Positions 30,755-40,424 of a DNA stretch of 64,000 nucleotides are shown one piece after another. The stretch's first letter is position 1. Each line of letters starts with the position of its first letter. Made by a program: the position numbers and the translations under genes. The stretch comes from Amycolatopsis taiwanensis DSM 45107 (lineage in GTDB: Bacteria > Actinomycetota > Actinomycetes > Mycobacteriales > Pseudonocardiaceae), in NCBI RefSeq assembly GCF_000519205.1, contig NZ_JAFB01000016.1:90988-154987 (forward strand). The letters run 5' to 3'. The notes beneath the pieces were generated by a model that was not told the DNA's origin, did not search any database, and saw nothing but the letters and a program-made list of their open reading frames with translations.

Positions 30755-31507
30755 TCACGTCGTGGTCTGGCTGACCTCGGTGTAGCAGTAGGTGCTCTTG
30801 GGGTCGGAGTAGGTGACGGGCAAGTAGCGGTCGAACTCCTCACAGACCGTCTCATCGGTAACCCCTTGCACGACCTTGGAGACCTTCACCTCGGCCCTCG
30901 GGTCGGTGCAGGCGACCTTCTGGTAGCCGGCGGTGTCGCTGGTGAAGTCGGCCATGCAGTCGCCTTCCACCACGTTGGGCATCAGGCACAGCCTGTACGA
31001 CGTGCTCTTGCGACTGTAGGAATACTCGTCGTAATCCCCTTGCGGACAGCTGCCCCCGCTGCTGTCCAGCTTCACCGCGATCTTGACGTTCGCCGACGGG
31101 TCCGTGCAGTCGACCTTGGTCGGGTCGGCGTGCTTGCTGAACTCCTTGACGTTCAGGCAGTCGCCGACCGCCGCGGTGGCCGGGGAACTCTTGAAGTACC
31201 AGATGCCGCCCGCCACGACCAAACCGAGGATGACCACCGCCGCGCCGATTCGCACCCACAGCATGGTCCGCTTCTTCGACGGGGGCGGACCGTAAGGCTG
31301 GCCGGGAGGCGGGCCGAAGCCGCCGGGCTGGCCGGGCGGCGGGAAGGGCGGCCCGGGCGGCCCACCTCCCGGCGGAGGACCGTACGGGGGGCCGGCCGGA
31401 GGCATGCCACCAGGAGGAGGAACGGACGGCCCACCGAGTGGTGGGCCGTAGGGCTGCCCCGGCGGTGGAGGACCGGCGGGCTGCCCCGGCGGCGGGGGGA
31501 CGCTCAC
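30755..31507 (-). CDS. Proline-rich, membrane-anchored LppU/SCO3897-like protein
   Basis: 250 residues from GTG 31507, which has GAGG seven bases upstream. An 85-residue Pro/Gly-rich cytoplasmic region (PPPGQP repeats) precedes one membrane helix (IGAAVVILGLVVAGGIWYF). The exported domain has six cysteines arranged VGDCLNV, VDCTDP, GGSCPQG and further pairs, as in the LppU family. The role is unknown. It is transcribed toward the tandem array. Confidence 0.75.
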   Translation of the reverse strand: MSVPPPPGQPAGPPPPGQPYGPPLGGPSVPPPGGMPPAGPPYGPPPGGGPPGPPFPPPGQPGGFGPPPGQPYGPPPSKKRTMLWVRIGAAVVILGLVVAGGIWYFKSSPATAAVGDCLNVKEFSKHADPTKVDCTDPSANVKIAVKLDSSGGSCPQGDYDEYSYSRKSTSYRLCLMPNVVEGDCMADFTSDTAGYQKVACTDPRAEVKVSKVVQGVTDETVCEEFDRYLPVTYSDPKSTYCYTEVSQTTT

Positions 31508-31594
31508 ATAAACCTCACGAGTGTGAAGAACGAATACGAACGCTCGCATCCAACACCGCGTGATCGCCGTCCCCTGCGCGGCCCCTCCACAAAG

Positions 31595-31641
31595 GCGGCA
31601 AAAACACAGAGGACACCCGGATGATTACCGAGTGTCCTCTG
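31595..31641 (-). terminator. Intrinsic terminator
   Basis: Stem CAGAGGACAC (31607-31616) pairs perfectly with GTGTCCTCTG (31632-31641). On the minus strand the stem is followed by TGTTTTTGCC, a T-run. It lies downstream of the BI-1/YccA gene, after a family B hairpin, so two terminators act in series. Confidence 0.82.
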
Positions 31642-31672
31642 CTCTCTCAGGACGCAGCGAACCGGTGGCGCT

Positions 31673-31719
31673 ATGAGTGACCCGTTACTGTCGACAAGCG
31701 GCAGCAACGGGTCACTCAT
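31673..31719. terminator. Hairpin family B, copy 2
   Basis: Perfect 14-base arms ATGAGTGACCCGTT (31673-31686) and complement (31706-31719) with the loop ACTGTCGACAAGCGGCAGC. It sits 54 bases past the stop codon of the minus-strand BI-1/YccA gene. Confidence 0.8.
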
Positions 31720-31772
31720 GCAAACAATCGTTACGACACCGTTGAGTTCGACTGCGCCAGGTCAGCCGGGCG

Positions 31773-32600
31773 TCAATCGTTCTGGAGGTACGACAGCAGC
31801 CGCAGGATCTCCAGGTAGAGCCAGACCATCGTGGTCATCAGGCCGAAGGCCGCGAACCACGCCCACTTCGCGGGCATACCCTCGCGGATCATCCGGTCGG
31901 CCATGTCGAAGTCGAGCAGGAAGTTGAACGCCGCGATTCCGATCACCACGAGGCTGAAGATGATCGCGAGCGTCCCGCCGCTGCGCAGGCCCATGTTCAC
32001 GCCCAACAGGCTGAGCACCAGGTTGAGCAGCATCAGGATGGCCGCGCCCGCGGTCGCACCGATGATCCACTTGGTCAGCCGCGGGGTGACCTTCACCGCG
32101 CCGGTGCGATAGACCACCAGCATCGCGATGAACACGCCCGCCGTGCCAAGGATCGCCTGCAGCGCGATACCCGGGTAGATCATCTCGAACAGGCCGCTGA
32201 TCGCGCCGAGGAAGATACCTTCAGCACCCGAGTACAGCAGCGTCATCGGGCCGCTGGGCTTCTGCCGGAAGATCATCACCAGCGAGAGCACCAGGCCCAC
32301 CACCAGGGAGACGACCATCAGGCCGACGACCGGCCCCATCGCCCTCGCCTCGGCCTGGCTGATCGCCCAGATCGCCGAGAGCACGCCGGTGACCAGCGCG
32401 GTCCCCAAGGACAGCCCGGTCTTGATGACGACGTCGTCCACCGTCATCGGCCGCTCGGCGGGCCCGGCGGGGGCCTGCGGCATGCCGTAATCCGGCCCGC
32501 CGCCCAGCGGCTGGCCGAAGCCTACGTTCGGTCCGTATTGACCGTGTCCCGCCCTGCCGACCGGCAGGTTGCGGAACGCGGGGTTGCCTGTGGAACGCAC
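31773..32600 (-). CDS. Bax inhibitor-1/YccA family membrane protein
   Basis: 275 residues from GTG 32600, which has AGGAGG upstream. A ~65-residue soluble glycine/proline-rich N-terminus beginning VRSTGNPAFRNLP is followed by seven hydrophobic helices and a C-terminal LYLEILRLL segment, the BI-1-like fold. Bacterial members are proton-sensitive calcium-leak channels or FtsH modulators; which applies here is unknown. A GGTAAAG inverted repeat lies upstream. Confidence 0.86.
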   Translation of the reverse strand: MRSTGNPAFRNLPVGRAGHGQYGPNVGFGQPLGGGPDYGMPQAPAGPAERPMTVDDVVIKTGLSLGTALVTGVLSAIWAISQAEARAMGPVVGLMVVSLVVGLVLSLVMIFRQKPSGPMTLLYSGAEGIFLGAISGLFEMIYPGIALQAILGTAGVFIAMLVVYRTGAVKVTPRLTKWIIGATAGAAILMLLNLVLSLLGVNMGLRSGGTLAIIFSLVVIGIAAFNFLLDFDMADRMIREGMPAKWAWFAAFGLMTTMVWLYLEILRLLSYLQND

Positions 32601-32967
32601 CTGATCCTCCTGGATCTCCTGGCACCTGCACTGGGTCCAACGGCGCCGGGCGCCGACGGGTTCCCGATCGGGTAAAGGCGACTTTACCAAGATTGCGAAG
32701 ATACGGTATCCGGCCGATTGCCGCCAACACGCTCTGCTTGCTAACGCGCTCACGATCCGTGCTCGATCAGTAACGCCGCCGAGGTGATCCTGCCATGTCC
32801 GCGTGAATCGCCGGAGACCTTTCATTGAATTCCGCAACCGCATCGAGCGTTTCCACCGGCTTCGACCGAGCTCCGCGGGCTCGGACCGAGCAGCCGTAGC
32901 GGATTACGAGGAGCCCTCGGCGCTTATCCGAGGACAAGAGGCGGCCGGCTACAGCACAATGTTGGGC
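32601..32967. other. Divergent region between the BI-1/YccA and acyl reductase genes
   Basis: 367 bases containing both promoters. GGTAAAG-GCGA-CTTTACC at 32671-32688 is a perfect 7-bp inverted repeat, either an operator or a leader hairpin of the BI-1/YccA gene. The reductase frame is open back to 32803, but no start with a ribosome binding site is seen before 32959. Confidence 0.5.
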
Positions 32968-34962
32968 ATGGCCGGCTACCTCGTCACGGGCGCGACTGGA
33001 CTGATCGGGCGCCATTTCACCCCGCTCCTGCTCGACCGCCCGGACACCGAGCGCGTCTATCTCCTCGTTCGGGAAGCTTCCCGGGAACGGCTCACGAACC
33101 TGGTCGGCGGCTGGCCGAACGCCGAGGCGGTCACCCTCCTCGTCGGCGACCTGTCGGCGGACCGTCTGGGAATCAGCGACGAGGTCCGCGCCCAGTTGCG
33201 CGGAGAGGTCGACCACGTGGTGCACCTGGCCGCTCTCTATGACATCACCGCGGACAACGAGGCCAGCATCAAGGCCAACGTGGACGGCACGCGCAACGTG
33301 CTCGAACTGTCCGCGGACATCCACGCCGGTTGCCTGCACCACGTGTCCTCAGTCGCGGTGGCCGGTGACCACCAGGGCGTGTTCACCGAGGACATGTTCG
33401 ACGTGGGGCAGCGACTGCCGACCCCCTACCATCGCACCAAGTTCGAGGCCGAGCGGCTGGTACGCGAGCAGCACGACGTGCCATGGCGGGTGTACCGGCC
33501 CGCGATCGTCGTCGGCCATTCGCGGACCGGCGAGATGGACAAGATCGATGGTCCGTACTACCTGTTCCACGCGATCGACAAGCTCAAGAGCGTGCCGAAC
33601 CTGCCGCTGGCCGGCCCGGACCTCGGCGACTCGAACATCGTGCCGGTGGATTACGTGGCGAAGGCGCTGGCCGACCTCGTCGTCAAACCCGGGCTGACGG
33701 AACAGGCCTTTCACCTGGTGAGCCCGCAGCCGCAGCCGGTGGCGTCCGTCTACAACGCGTTCGCGAAGGCGGCCGGCGCGCCGACCATCGACTTCCAGCT
33801 CGACCGGCGCCTGTCCGGCGGGATCATGCGGCTGGTCAAGCTCTCCGAACACCTGCCCGGGGTCACGATCGTGCGCGACGCGTTCCTGGAGCGCCTGGGC
33901 ATTCCTCCCGTGCTGCTGGAGAACATGACGTTCCCGTCGGTCTTCGCCTCCGCCGCCACGCGCAAGGTGCTCGCCGGCAGCGGCATCGAGGTGCCGCAGC
34001 TCGAGGACTACGCGGACGTGCTCTGGCGATACTGGCGCGAGCATCTCGACCCGTTCCGGGCGCGGCTGCACGGCCCGCGAGGCGAGCTCGACGGCCGACG
34101 CGTGATCATCACCGGCGCGTCGTCCGGGATCGGGCGCGCGACGGCGCTCAAGGTCGCGGCCCAAGGCGGCGTGCCGCTGCTCGTCGCAAGGCGGCAGGCC
34201 GAACTCGAAGAGGTGCGGGACGAGATCGTCGCCGAGGGCGGGTCCGCGTCGGTGTATCCGGTCGACCTGACCGACGGGGAAGCGGTCGAGAAGGCCGTCC
34301 GGCAGATGCTCGAGGAGCACGGCCGAATCGACATGGTGGTGAACAATGCGGGCCGCTCGATCCGCCGGTCGATCCGGCTCTCCTACGACCGGTTCCACGA
34401 CTACGAGCGCGCCATGGCGATCAACTACTTCGGCGCGGTGCGGTTGATCCTGGCCGTGCTGCCCCACATGTCGGAGCGCAAATTCGGGCATATCGTGAAC
34501 GTTTCGTCGATCGGGGTGCAGGGCATCGCGCCGCGCTTCTCCGCGTATGTGGCGTCGAAGGCGGCACTGGACTACTTCAGCAAGATCGCGGCGACCGAAA
34601 CGCACGGCGACGGCATCACCTTCACCACCATTCACATGCCGTTGGTACGCACGCCGATGATCCGGCCGACCAAGATCTACGACGCGTTCCCCACCAAGTC
34701 GCCGGACCAGGCGGCGGACATGGTGCTGCGCGCGCTGAAGCAACGACCGAAACACATTGGTACTCCGGAGGGGTACCTGATGCAGGCCGCGTACACGTTC
34801 CTGCCGGGCCTGGTGGACGCGATCGCCTACGAGGGCTACCGGATCTTCCCCGATTCCGTCGCGGCCGGTGGGTCGGGAGCGCTGAAGGTCGGCAAGGGTG
34901 AAAAGCACCTGTCGAAGGCCGCGACCCGGCTGATCAAGCTCACCCGAGGCTTCCACTGGTGA
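32968..34962 (+). CDS. Two-domain SDR, probable fatty acyl-CoA reductase (AcrA1-like)
   Basis: 664 residues from ATG 32968; ATG 32959 is an alternative. The N-terminal half is an extended SDR with VTGATGLIGRH at residues 6-16 and YHRTKFEAE, like the NAD_binding_4 reductase domain. The C-terminal half from ~375 is a classical SDR with ITGASSGIGRAT, NNAG and a YVASK active site. This fusion is seen in mycobacterial AcrA1 (Rv3391) and Marinobacter-type fatty acyl-CoA reductases, which make fatty alcohols. No wax-ester synthase is nearby, so the product fate is unknown. Confidence 0.8.
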   Translation: MAGYLVTGATGLIGRHFTPLLLDRPDTERVYLLVREASRERLTNLVGGWPNAEAVTLLVGDLSADRLGISDEVRAQLRGEVDHVVHLAALYDITADNEASIKANVDGTRNVLELSADIHAGCLHHVSSVAVAGDHQGVFTEDMFDVGQRLPTPYHRTKFEAERLVREQHDVPWRVYRPAIVVGHSRTGEMDKIDGPYYLFHAIDKLKSVPNLPLAGPDLGDSNIVPVDYVAKALADLVVKPGLTEQAFHLVSPQPQPVASVYNAFAKAAGAPTIDFQLDRRLSGGIMRLVKLSEHLPGVTIVRDAFLERLGIPPVLLENMTFPSVFASAATRKVLAGSGIEVPQLEDYADVLWRYWREHLDPFRARLHGPRGELDGRRVIITGASSGIGRATALKVAAQGGVPLLVARRQAELEEVRDEIVAEGGSASVYPVDLTDGEAVEKAVRQMLEEHGRIDMVVNNAGRSIRRSIRLSYDRFHDYERAMAINYFGAVRLILAVLPHMSERKFGHIVNVSSIGVQGIAPRFSAYVASKAALDYFSKIAATETHGDGITFTTIHMPLVRTPMIRPTKIYDAFPTKSPDQAADMVLRALKQRPKHIGTPEGYLMQAAYTFLPGLVDAIAYEGYRIFPDSVAAGGSGALKVGKGEKHLSKAATRLIKLTRGFHW

Positions 34963-35018
34963 GACCAATTCGCGAGTCTGACACCGGCAAGACGGTAGGC
35001 GAGGGTACGGTTTTCGGC

Positions 35019-36122
35019 ATGGTTCCCGAGCGTGACCCGGCGATGGATCGAGCCCTGCTTCCACTGAAGCGCGAGTACAACCAGGCTTGGCACGGCTTCG
35101 ATCGTGGCCAGGTCCTGCAGTACCTGGATCACATCGAGGCGAACCTACGGCGGATCATGGCTGACCGGGACACGGCCGTCGCACAGACGACCAAGCTGTC
35201 GCGGGAGCTGGAGAACGCCAAGGCGGAGATCCTCAAGCTGCGTGACCGGGTCGAGGAGCTGAAGAGACCGCCGGAGCGCCTGGAAGATCTCGACGAGCGG
35301 ATGGAGCGCACCGTCACGCTGGCGAACGCGCGCGCCGAGGAGATCGTCGAGCGGGCGCAGGTGGCGGCCGACGAGCACTGGGCGGTGGCCGCGGAGCTGG
35401 CCGGGAACTTGCGGGAGCGTTACCGGAAACTGCTGGGCGAGCTGGAGTCGCATGCCGCCGCGCTGCAGGCGGAGCAGGAACACGCCTTGAAGGCGACGAA
35501 GGCCGAGGTGATCAAGTTGACCACCGAAGGGGCCCGCCGGCGCACCCAGCTGGACATCGAGGCGGAGCGCAAGCGGCGCACCATCGAGCACGAGTTCGAG
35601 CAGACGATGACCGCGCAGCGGGAGGCGTTGGAAAGGCAGATCGCCGAGCAGCAGGCGGCGAGCAAGAGCGCCGCCGAGCGGCGGCTGGCCGAGGCGACGG
35701 CGGAGGCGACCCGGCTGGTCGACGATGCCAGGACGAAGGCGGAGAAACTCCTCTCGGACGCCACGACCACCGCCCAGCGGCGGGAACGCGAGGCCAACCG
35801 CAAGGTGGAACGGCTCAACACCCTCGCCGACCAGGCGTTCGTGCGGGTGCGCAAGGCCACCGAGGTGCTGACCCGCCATCACTCCTTCCTGGACCCGCTC
35901 CCCGCCGAGTCGGCCGTCGAGATTCCCCGCGCCAGTCCTGCCACACCGCCGGCCCCGGCCGCGTCCCCGAAGCCGGCTCCGAAACCCGCCGGGAAACCGG
36001 CTGCGACCCCGGAGCCGGGGCCCTCGTCTGCCGCGTCTGCCGCCACCCTTCCGCTGTCCACGCCGGCCGTGCCCGCTTCGGCGGCGAAGCCCACCCCGTC
36101 GAGCCCCACCCACAAGCCCTGA
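35019..36122 (+). CDS. DivIVA-like coiled-coil protein
   Basis: 367 residues from ATG 35019. The N-terminal LPLKREYNQAWHGFDRGQV segment with QYLDHIEANL resembles the DivIVA/Wag31 lipid-binding start. Residues ~45-290 are an almost continuous coiled coil rich in Glu, Arg and Ala. The last ~70 residues are Pro/Ala-rich and disordered. It resembles actinobacterial polar growth and cytoskeletal proteins of the FilP/'cellulose-binding' type more than Wag31 itself. It follows the reductase gene by 56 bases. Confidence 0.72.
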   Translation: MVPERDPAMDRALLPLKREYNQAWHGFDRGQVLQYLDHIEANLRRIMADRDTAVAQTTKLSRELENAKAEILKLRDRVEELKRPPERLEDLDERMERTVTLANARAEEIVERAQVAADEHWAVAAELAGNLRERYRKLLGELESHAAALQAEQEHALKATKAEVIKLTTEGARRRTQLDIEAERKRRTIEHEFEQTMTAQREALERQIAEQQAASKSAAERRLAEATAEATRLVDDARTKAEKLLSDATTTAQRREREANRKVERLNTLADQAFVRVRKATEVLTRHHSFLDPLPAESAVEIPRASPATPPAPAASPKPAPKPAGKPAATPEPGPSSAASAATLPLSTPAVPASAAKPTPSSPTHKP

Positions 36123-36131
36123 CCCCGCCAG

Positions 36132-36180
36132 GCGGTGTTCCAAAGCGGCGGTTCCGCTACCCGCACCGCCACACAAGCCA
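36132..36180 (+). repeat. Element family A, deletion derivative
   Basis: GGCGGTGTTCCAAAGCGGCG, the left end, is joined directly to GTTCCGCTACCCGCACCGCC and CACAAGCC, the right end. The stem and conserved loop are gone. It is between the convergent coiled-coil and amidase genes. Confidence 0.7.
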
Positions 36181-36193
36181 CTGCAAACAATCT

Positions 36194-37528
36194 CTAGGGG
36201 ACGCGGCGCCAGGGGTTGAGGCGCTCCAGCTGCGCGGCCAGGGCCAGGAGGCGGGCCTCGCCACCCGGCGTGGTGACCAGTTGGACGCCGAGCGACAGCC
36301 CGGAGGGATGGCGGGCCGCGGGCACCGAAATCGCCGGATAGCCGGCGAGGTTCCACAGGCCGGTGAACGGCCCCAGCCGGATCGCCGTGACCGCGTTGGC
36401 CGCCCAGGACCGCTCGTGCCAGCGCGCGGCCTTCGGCGGCAGGGTCGCCAGGGTCGGGGTGAGCAGGACGTCGTGGCCGCCGAAGAACTCCTCGGCCCGG
36501 GCAACCCAGCGCCGCCGGGTGCCGGGCCTGATCAGCCCCGCGGCCCGCACGGCCCGCCCGATGCGCAGGTGCGTACGGGTCCGCCGCTGCAGGAAGCTCT
36601 CGTTCAGCCCGTCGGCGTCCTCCGCCACTCCGGCGAACCAGCGACCGAGAATGCCCAGGGGCGCTTCGATCCCGTACCGCGGCGTCGCGAACTCGATCCG
36701 GTGCCCCGCGCCGACGAGCACCGCGGCGACCCGATCGACGGCGGAGCGCAGAGGTCTCGGCACCGGCGCGCGCGTCAGCGGCACCACGGTCGACACGGCG
36801 ACCCGCAGCGTGCCGGGCTCGCCGATTTCGGCCAGCGAAGGCTCCTCGGCTAGCACGGAGAGCAGCAGGGCGGCGTCGGCGACGGTCGTCGCGAGGCTGC
36901 CGTGCATGGACATCCCGTACCAGTCGGCCTCGCCCAGCAGGTCGGCCCCGGCCTTGAGGCCGACGAGGCCGCACATGGCCGCCGGGAACCGCACGGACCC
37001 GAGGCCGTCGGTGCCGTGTGCGACAGGCACCAGCCCGGCGGCGACCGCGGCGCCGCTGCCGCCGGACGACCCGCCCGCCGAGTAGGCGGGCTGCCACGGG
37101 TTGCGCGTGATCGCGTCCGGCGAGTCGGTCATCGGCCAGGCGACCAGTTCCGGCACCCTGGTCAGCCCGACCAGCACCGCACCGGCCGCTCGCAACCGCC
37201 GCACGATCTCGTGGTCCTGCGTGGCGGGCTCGGCGGGAAAGGCTCGTGATCCCGAGGTGACCCGCTCGCCGCGGATCCCGACGACGTCCTTCACCGCGAC
37301 CGGAACTCCGGCCAGCGGCAGCGTGGCCAGGTCGTCCCGGACCTTGACCGCCCTCGCTTCGTCGAGCGCCGCTTCGGCGCGCACCGTGCGGAACGCGCCG
37401 ATGATCCGGTCGGCGGCCTCGATCCCGGCGATGGTTCGTTCCGCCACCAGCACCGGGTCGAGCCGGCCGGCCCGCACCTCGGATGCGATTTCTCTCGCTG
37501 TCGCCGCCACGGGAAAATGTTCCGTCAC
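36194..37528 (-). CDS. Amidase signature family enzyme
   Basis: 444 residues. The catalytic triad is recognisable: Lys80 in PVAVKDV, the cis-Ser in YSAGGSSGGSGAAVAAG (~154-155) and the nucleophilic Ser178 in GTDGLGSVRFPA. Such enzymes hydrolyse amides to acids and ammonia; the substrate cannot be told. GatA is unlikely because GatB/GatC are absent nearby and the sequence is short and variant (GLGSVR for GGSIR). Confidence 0.87.
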   Translation of the reverse strand: MTEHFPVAATAREIASEVRAGRLDPVLVAERTIAGIEAADRIIGAFRTVRAEAALDEARAVKVRDDLATLPLAGVPVAVKDVVGIRGERVTSGSRAFPAEPATQDHEIVRRLRAAGAVLVGLTRVPELVAWPMTDSPDAITRNPWQPAYSAGGSSGGSGAAVAAGLVPVAHGTDGLGSVRFPAAMCGLVGLKAGADLLGEADWYGMSMHGSLATTVADAALLLSVLAEEPSLAEIGEPGTLRVAVSTVVPLTRAPVPRPLRSAVDRVAAVLVGAGHRIEFATPRYGIEAPLGILGRWFAGVAEDADGLNESFLQRRTRTHLRIGRAVRAAGLIRPGTRRRWVARAEEFFGGHDVLLTPTLATLPPKAARWHERSWAANAVTAIRLGPFTGLWNLAGYPAISVPAARHPSGLSLGVQLVTTPGGEARLLALAAQLERLNPWRRVP

Positions 37529-37540
37529 GCCGCCAAGGTT

Positions 37541-37561
37541 AGTGGTGTTTCAAAGCGGCGG
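37541..37561 (+). repeat. Element family A, left-end fragment
   Basis: GTGGTGTTTCAAAGCGGCGG matches the left end of the element (copy 2: GGCGGTGTTTCACAGC) and then diverges. It lies between the amidase start and the MFS gene stop. It is short, so this is the least certain copy. Confidence 0.4.
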
Positions 37562-37593
37562 GGCTGTTTTGCCACTTCGAAACAGTATCCAGG

Positions 37594-38892
37594 TCAGGAT
37601 TCGGTGACGGCGGAGGTGGTGGCGGGACTGCCGAACCGGATTCCCTTGGCCTCCTTTCCGGCCACGGCAAGTGTCGTGGCCGCGAAAAGCGCCAGGAAGA
37701 CCGTCCCGCCCAACGCGAGCGGGTAGACGGAGGTGTCCGCTATAGCCTCCTGAATAGGCAGGCTGAACGCGGCCGCCAGACAATTGCCGAGCTGATAGAT
37801 CACGCCGGGATAGCAGCCACGGATCGCGTCCGGCGACATCTCCGTCAGGTGCGCCGGAATGATGCCCCACGCACCCTGCACCAGCACTTGCATCAGGACG
37901 GAGGGGACCAGGAACATTACCCCAAGGAACGAGAAAAACGCGAAGAACGGCAGAAGCGCTAATGCGAGTAGCGCGCAGAGCAGGACAGTGGAGCGCCGCC
38001 CAAACTTGTCGGACAGCGTACCGAAGCCCAACGCGCCGATGATCGCGCCGACGTTGTTGCACACGGCGATCCAGGCAACCAGGCTCGGGGTCACCCCGGA
38101 GCCGGCACCAGCGTCGCCGACACCGATCGCGTTGAGGAAGCCCGGCCCCGGATGAGCGTCCTGCGTGGCATAGCTCATCCAGTTGAACGCGGTCATCAAC
38201 AGCACCAGGTAGACGAACCGCCGGATGACCTTCGGGTCGAACAGGATGTCTTTCATCGAGGTCCGGGTGACGCGCAGCCGTTCCCGGGTGCTCTGCCACA
38301 CCGCCGATTCCTTGACCCTGGCCCGGATGATCAGGCTGATCAGGGCCGGAATGATGCTCAACCCGAACAGCCACCGCCAGGACAACCCCGCCCAGCTCAG
38401 CACGATCACCGAGGCGAGCGAGGCAAGCAGATAGCCGAACGGATAACCCGCCTGCAGCAGGCCGGAGAAGAAGCCACGCCGCTTGGCCGGGACCTTTTCC
38501 ATGGCCAGCGCGGCACCGAGTCCCCATTCGCCACCCATGCCGATCCCATAGAGCAACCGTAGGATCACCAGCACGGTGAAGTTCGGCGCGAACGCGCAGA
38601 GAAAGCCCACGACCGAGTAGAAGGTCACGTTCACCATCAGCGGAACACGCCGTCCAACACGGTCCGCCCATAGGCCGAACAGCAGCGCGCCGACCGGCCG
38701 CATGAGCAGCGTCGCTGTCATGATGAAGGCGACTTCGGTATCGCTCACACGGAAATCTTCGGCGATATCAGCGTAGACCAGGACGACGATGAAATAGTCG
38801 AAGGCATCCATCGTCCAGCCGAGCACCGCGGCCAGGAAGGAATTCCGCTGATCCGAGGTGAGACGCTCGCGCCCCGCCGACTGCCCTGTCAT
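37594..38892 (-). CDS. MFS transporter, sialate/lactate:H+ symporter-like (paralogue 1)
   Basis: 432 residues, 12 predicted membrane helices. [21 protein letters not shown] and GLWADRVGRRVPLM are the first-helix and loop 2-3 motifs of the SHS (sialate:H+ symporter) subfamily that includes lactate permeases. It is a tandem copy of the next gene. The extracytoplasmic loop after helix 6-7 differs: DAHPGPGFLNAIGVGDAG here versus [16 protein letters not shown] in the paralogue. The substrate is probably a small carboxylate. Confidence 0.85.
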   Translation of the reverse strand: MTGQSAGRERLTSDQRNSFLAAVLGWTMDAFDYFIVVLVYADIAEDFRVSDTEVAFIMTATLLMRPVGALLFGLWADRVGRRVPLMVNVTFYSVVGFLCAFAPNFTVLVILRLLYGIGMGGEWGLGAALAMEKVPAKRRGFFSGLLQAGYPFGYLLASLASVIVLSWAGLSWRWLFGLSIIPALISLIIRARVKESAVWQSTRERLRVTRTSMKDILFDPKVIRRFVYLVLLMTAFNWMSYATQDAHPGPGFLNAIGVGDAGAGSGVTPSLVAWIAVCNNVGAIIGALGFGTLSDKFGRRSTVLLCALLALALLPFFAFFSFLGVMFLVPSVLMQVLVQGAWGIIPAHLTEMSPDAIRGCYPGVIYQLGNCLAAAFSLPIQEAIADTSVYPLALGGTVFLALFAATTLAVAGKEAKGIRFGSPATTSAVTES

Positions 38893-38995
38893 GCGCCGAC
38901 CTTATTGCAACAGCCCGTGATCGTCTACGGATAAATGGCGCAGATTGAAGTTCTTATCCGCCTACAAGGGGCAAAACGGTCGCCGTGAGGTGGGG

Positions 38996-40270
38996 TCATT
39001 TTTCGGTGACGGCGGAGGTGGTGGCGGGACTGCCGAAGCGGATTCCCTTGGCCTCCTTGCCGACCAGGACCAATATCGTGACCGCGATGAGCACCGGGAT
39101 TATCGTCGCGGTCAGTGCGAACGGGTAGCCGTGGCTTTCCGCGAGAGCCTCCTGAATAGGCAGGTTGAATGCGGCAAGGCAGTTGCCGAGCTGATAGGTG
39201 ACGCCGGGATAGAAGCCACGAATCGCGTCCGGCGACATCTCCGTCAGGTGTGCCGGAATGATGCCCCACGCGCCCTGCACCATCACCTGCATCAGGAACG
39301 AGCCGAGGCACAGCAACGCGGCGGTCTGGGAAAACGCGAACAGCGGCACGATCGGCAGTCCGAGCACCGCGCAGAAGGCGATCGTGTAGCGCCGCCCGAA
39401 CCGCTCGGACAGCGAACCGAAGACCAGTCCACCGGTGATCGCGCCGACGTTGTAGATCACGGCGATCCAGGTGGCCGTGGTCGCGGACAGCCCGGCGCCG
39501 CCGGAACCGTGTGCCTTGAGGAAGGTCGGGTAGACGTCCTGCGTGCCGTGGCTCATCCAGTTGAACGCGGTCATCAGCAGCACCAGGTAGACGAATCGCC
39601 GGATGATCTTGGGGTCGAACACGATGTCCTTGATCGAGGTCCGGGTGACGCGCAGCCGTTCCCGGGTGCTCTGCCACACCTCCGATTCCTTGACCCTGGC
39701 CCGGATGATCAGGCTGATCAGGGCCGGAATGATGCTCAGCCCGAACAGCCACCGCCAGGACAATCCCGCCCAGTTCAGCACGATCAGCGAGGCCAGCGAA
39801 GCCAGCAGGTATCCGAACGAATAGCCTTCCTGCAGCAGGCCGGAGAAGAAGCCACGCCGCTTGACCGGAATCTTTTCCATGGCCAGCGCGGCGCCGAGCC
39901 CCCATTCGCCACCCATGCCGATGCCGTAGAGCAGCCGCAGGATCAGCAGCACCGTGAAGTTCGGCGCGAAGGCGCAGAGAAACCCGACGACCGAGTAGAA
40001 CGTCACGTCCACCATCAGCGGCACGCGCCGCCCGATCCGGTCCGCCCACAGGCCGAACAGCAATGCGCCGACCGGCCGCATGAGCAGCGTCGCCGTCGTG
40101 ATGAAGGCGACGTCGGTATTGGTCATCTTGAAATCTTTGGCGATATCGGCGTAGACGAAGACGACGATGAAATAGTCGAAGGCGTCCATCGTCCAGCCGA
40201 GCACCGCGGCCAGGAAGGAATTCCGCTGATCCGAGGTAAGACGCTCACGGCCCGCTGACAGCTCTGTCAT
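38996..40270 (-). CDS. MFS transporter, sialate/lactate:H+ symporter-like (paralogue 2)
   Basis: 424 residues, 12 predicted helices, closely similar to the preceding paralogue in both protein and DNA. It keeps the family-typical DVYPTFLKA loop, so it may be the parent copy. The bases upstream of both start codons share GCGCCGACC and GATCGTCTAC, so the duplication included the promoter. The [10 protein letters not shown] motif and the SHS family assignment are shared with the paralogue. Confidence 0.85.
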   Translation of the reverse strand: MTELSAGRERLTSDQRNSFLAAVLGWTMDAFDYFIVVFVYADIAKDFKMTNTDVAFITTATLLMRPVGALLFGLWADRIGRRVPLMVDVTFYSVVGFLCAFAPNFTVLLILRLLYGIGMGGEWGLGAALAMEKIPVKRRGFFSGLLQEGYSFGYLLASLASLIVLNWAGLSWRWLFGLSIIPALISLIIRARVKESEVWQSTRERLRVTRTSIKDIVFDPKIIRRFVYLVLLMTAFNWMSHGTQDVYPTFLKAHGSGGAGLSATTATWIAVIYNVGAITGGLVFGSLSERFGRRYTIAFCAVLGLPIVPLFAFSQTAALLCLGSFLMQVMVQGAWGIIPAHLTEMSPDAIRGFYPGVTYQLGNCLAAFNLPIQEALAESHGYPFALTATIIPVLIAVTILVLVGKEAKGIRFGSPATTSAVTEK

Positions 40271-40424
40271 GCGCCGACCCTATTCCGGCAATGCATGATC
40301 GTCTACACGAAATGTGACGACTTGTGTCGTTGTTACGGAATACCCGAAAAACGAATAAGCACCGATGTCGCCGGGCCCGGCCGAACGGGGGAGCCGGTCG
40401 AGGGCACGGTGGCGGATCCGGCAG

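Noticed and set aside
30251..30774. Open frames with SLSLTGDTASWGGD-type repeats
   Set aside because: They are translations of the 21-bp tandem array, which is open in several frames because 21 is divisible by three. There is no start site or domain.
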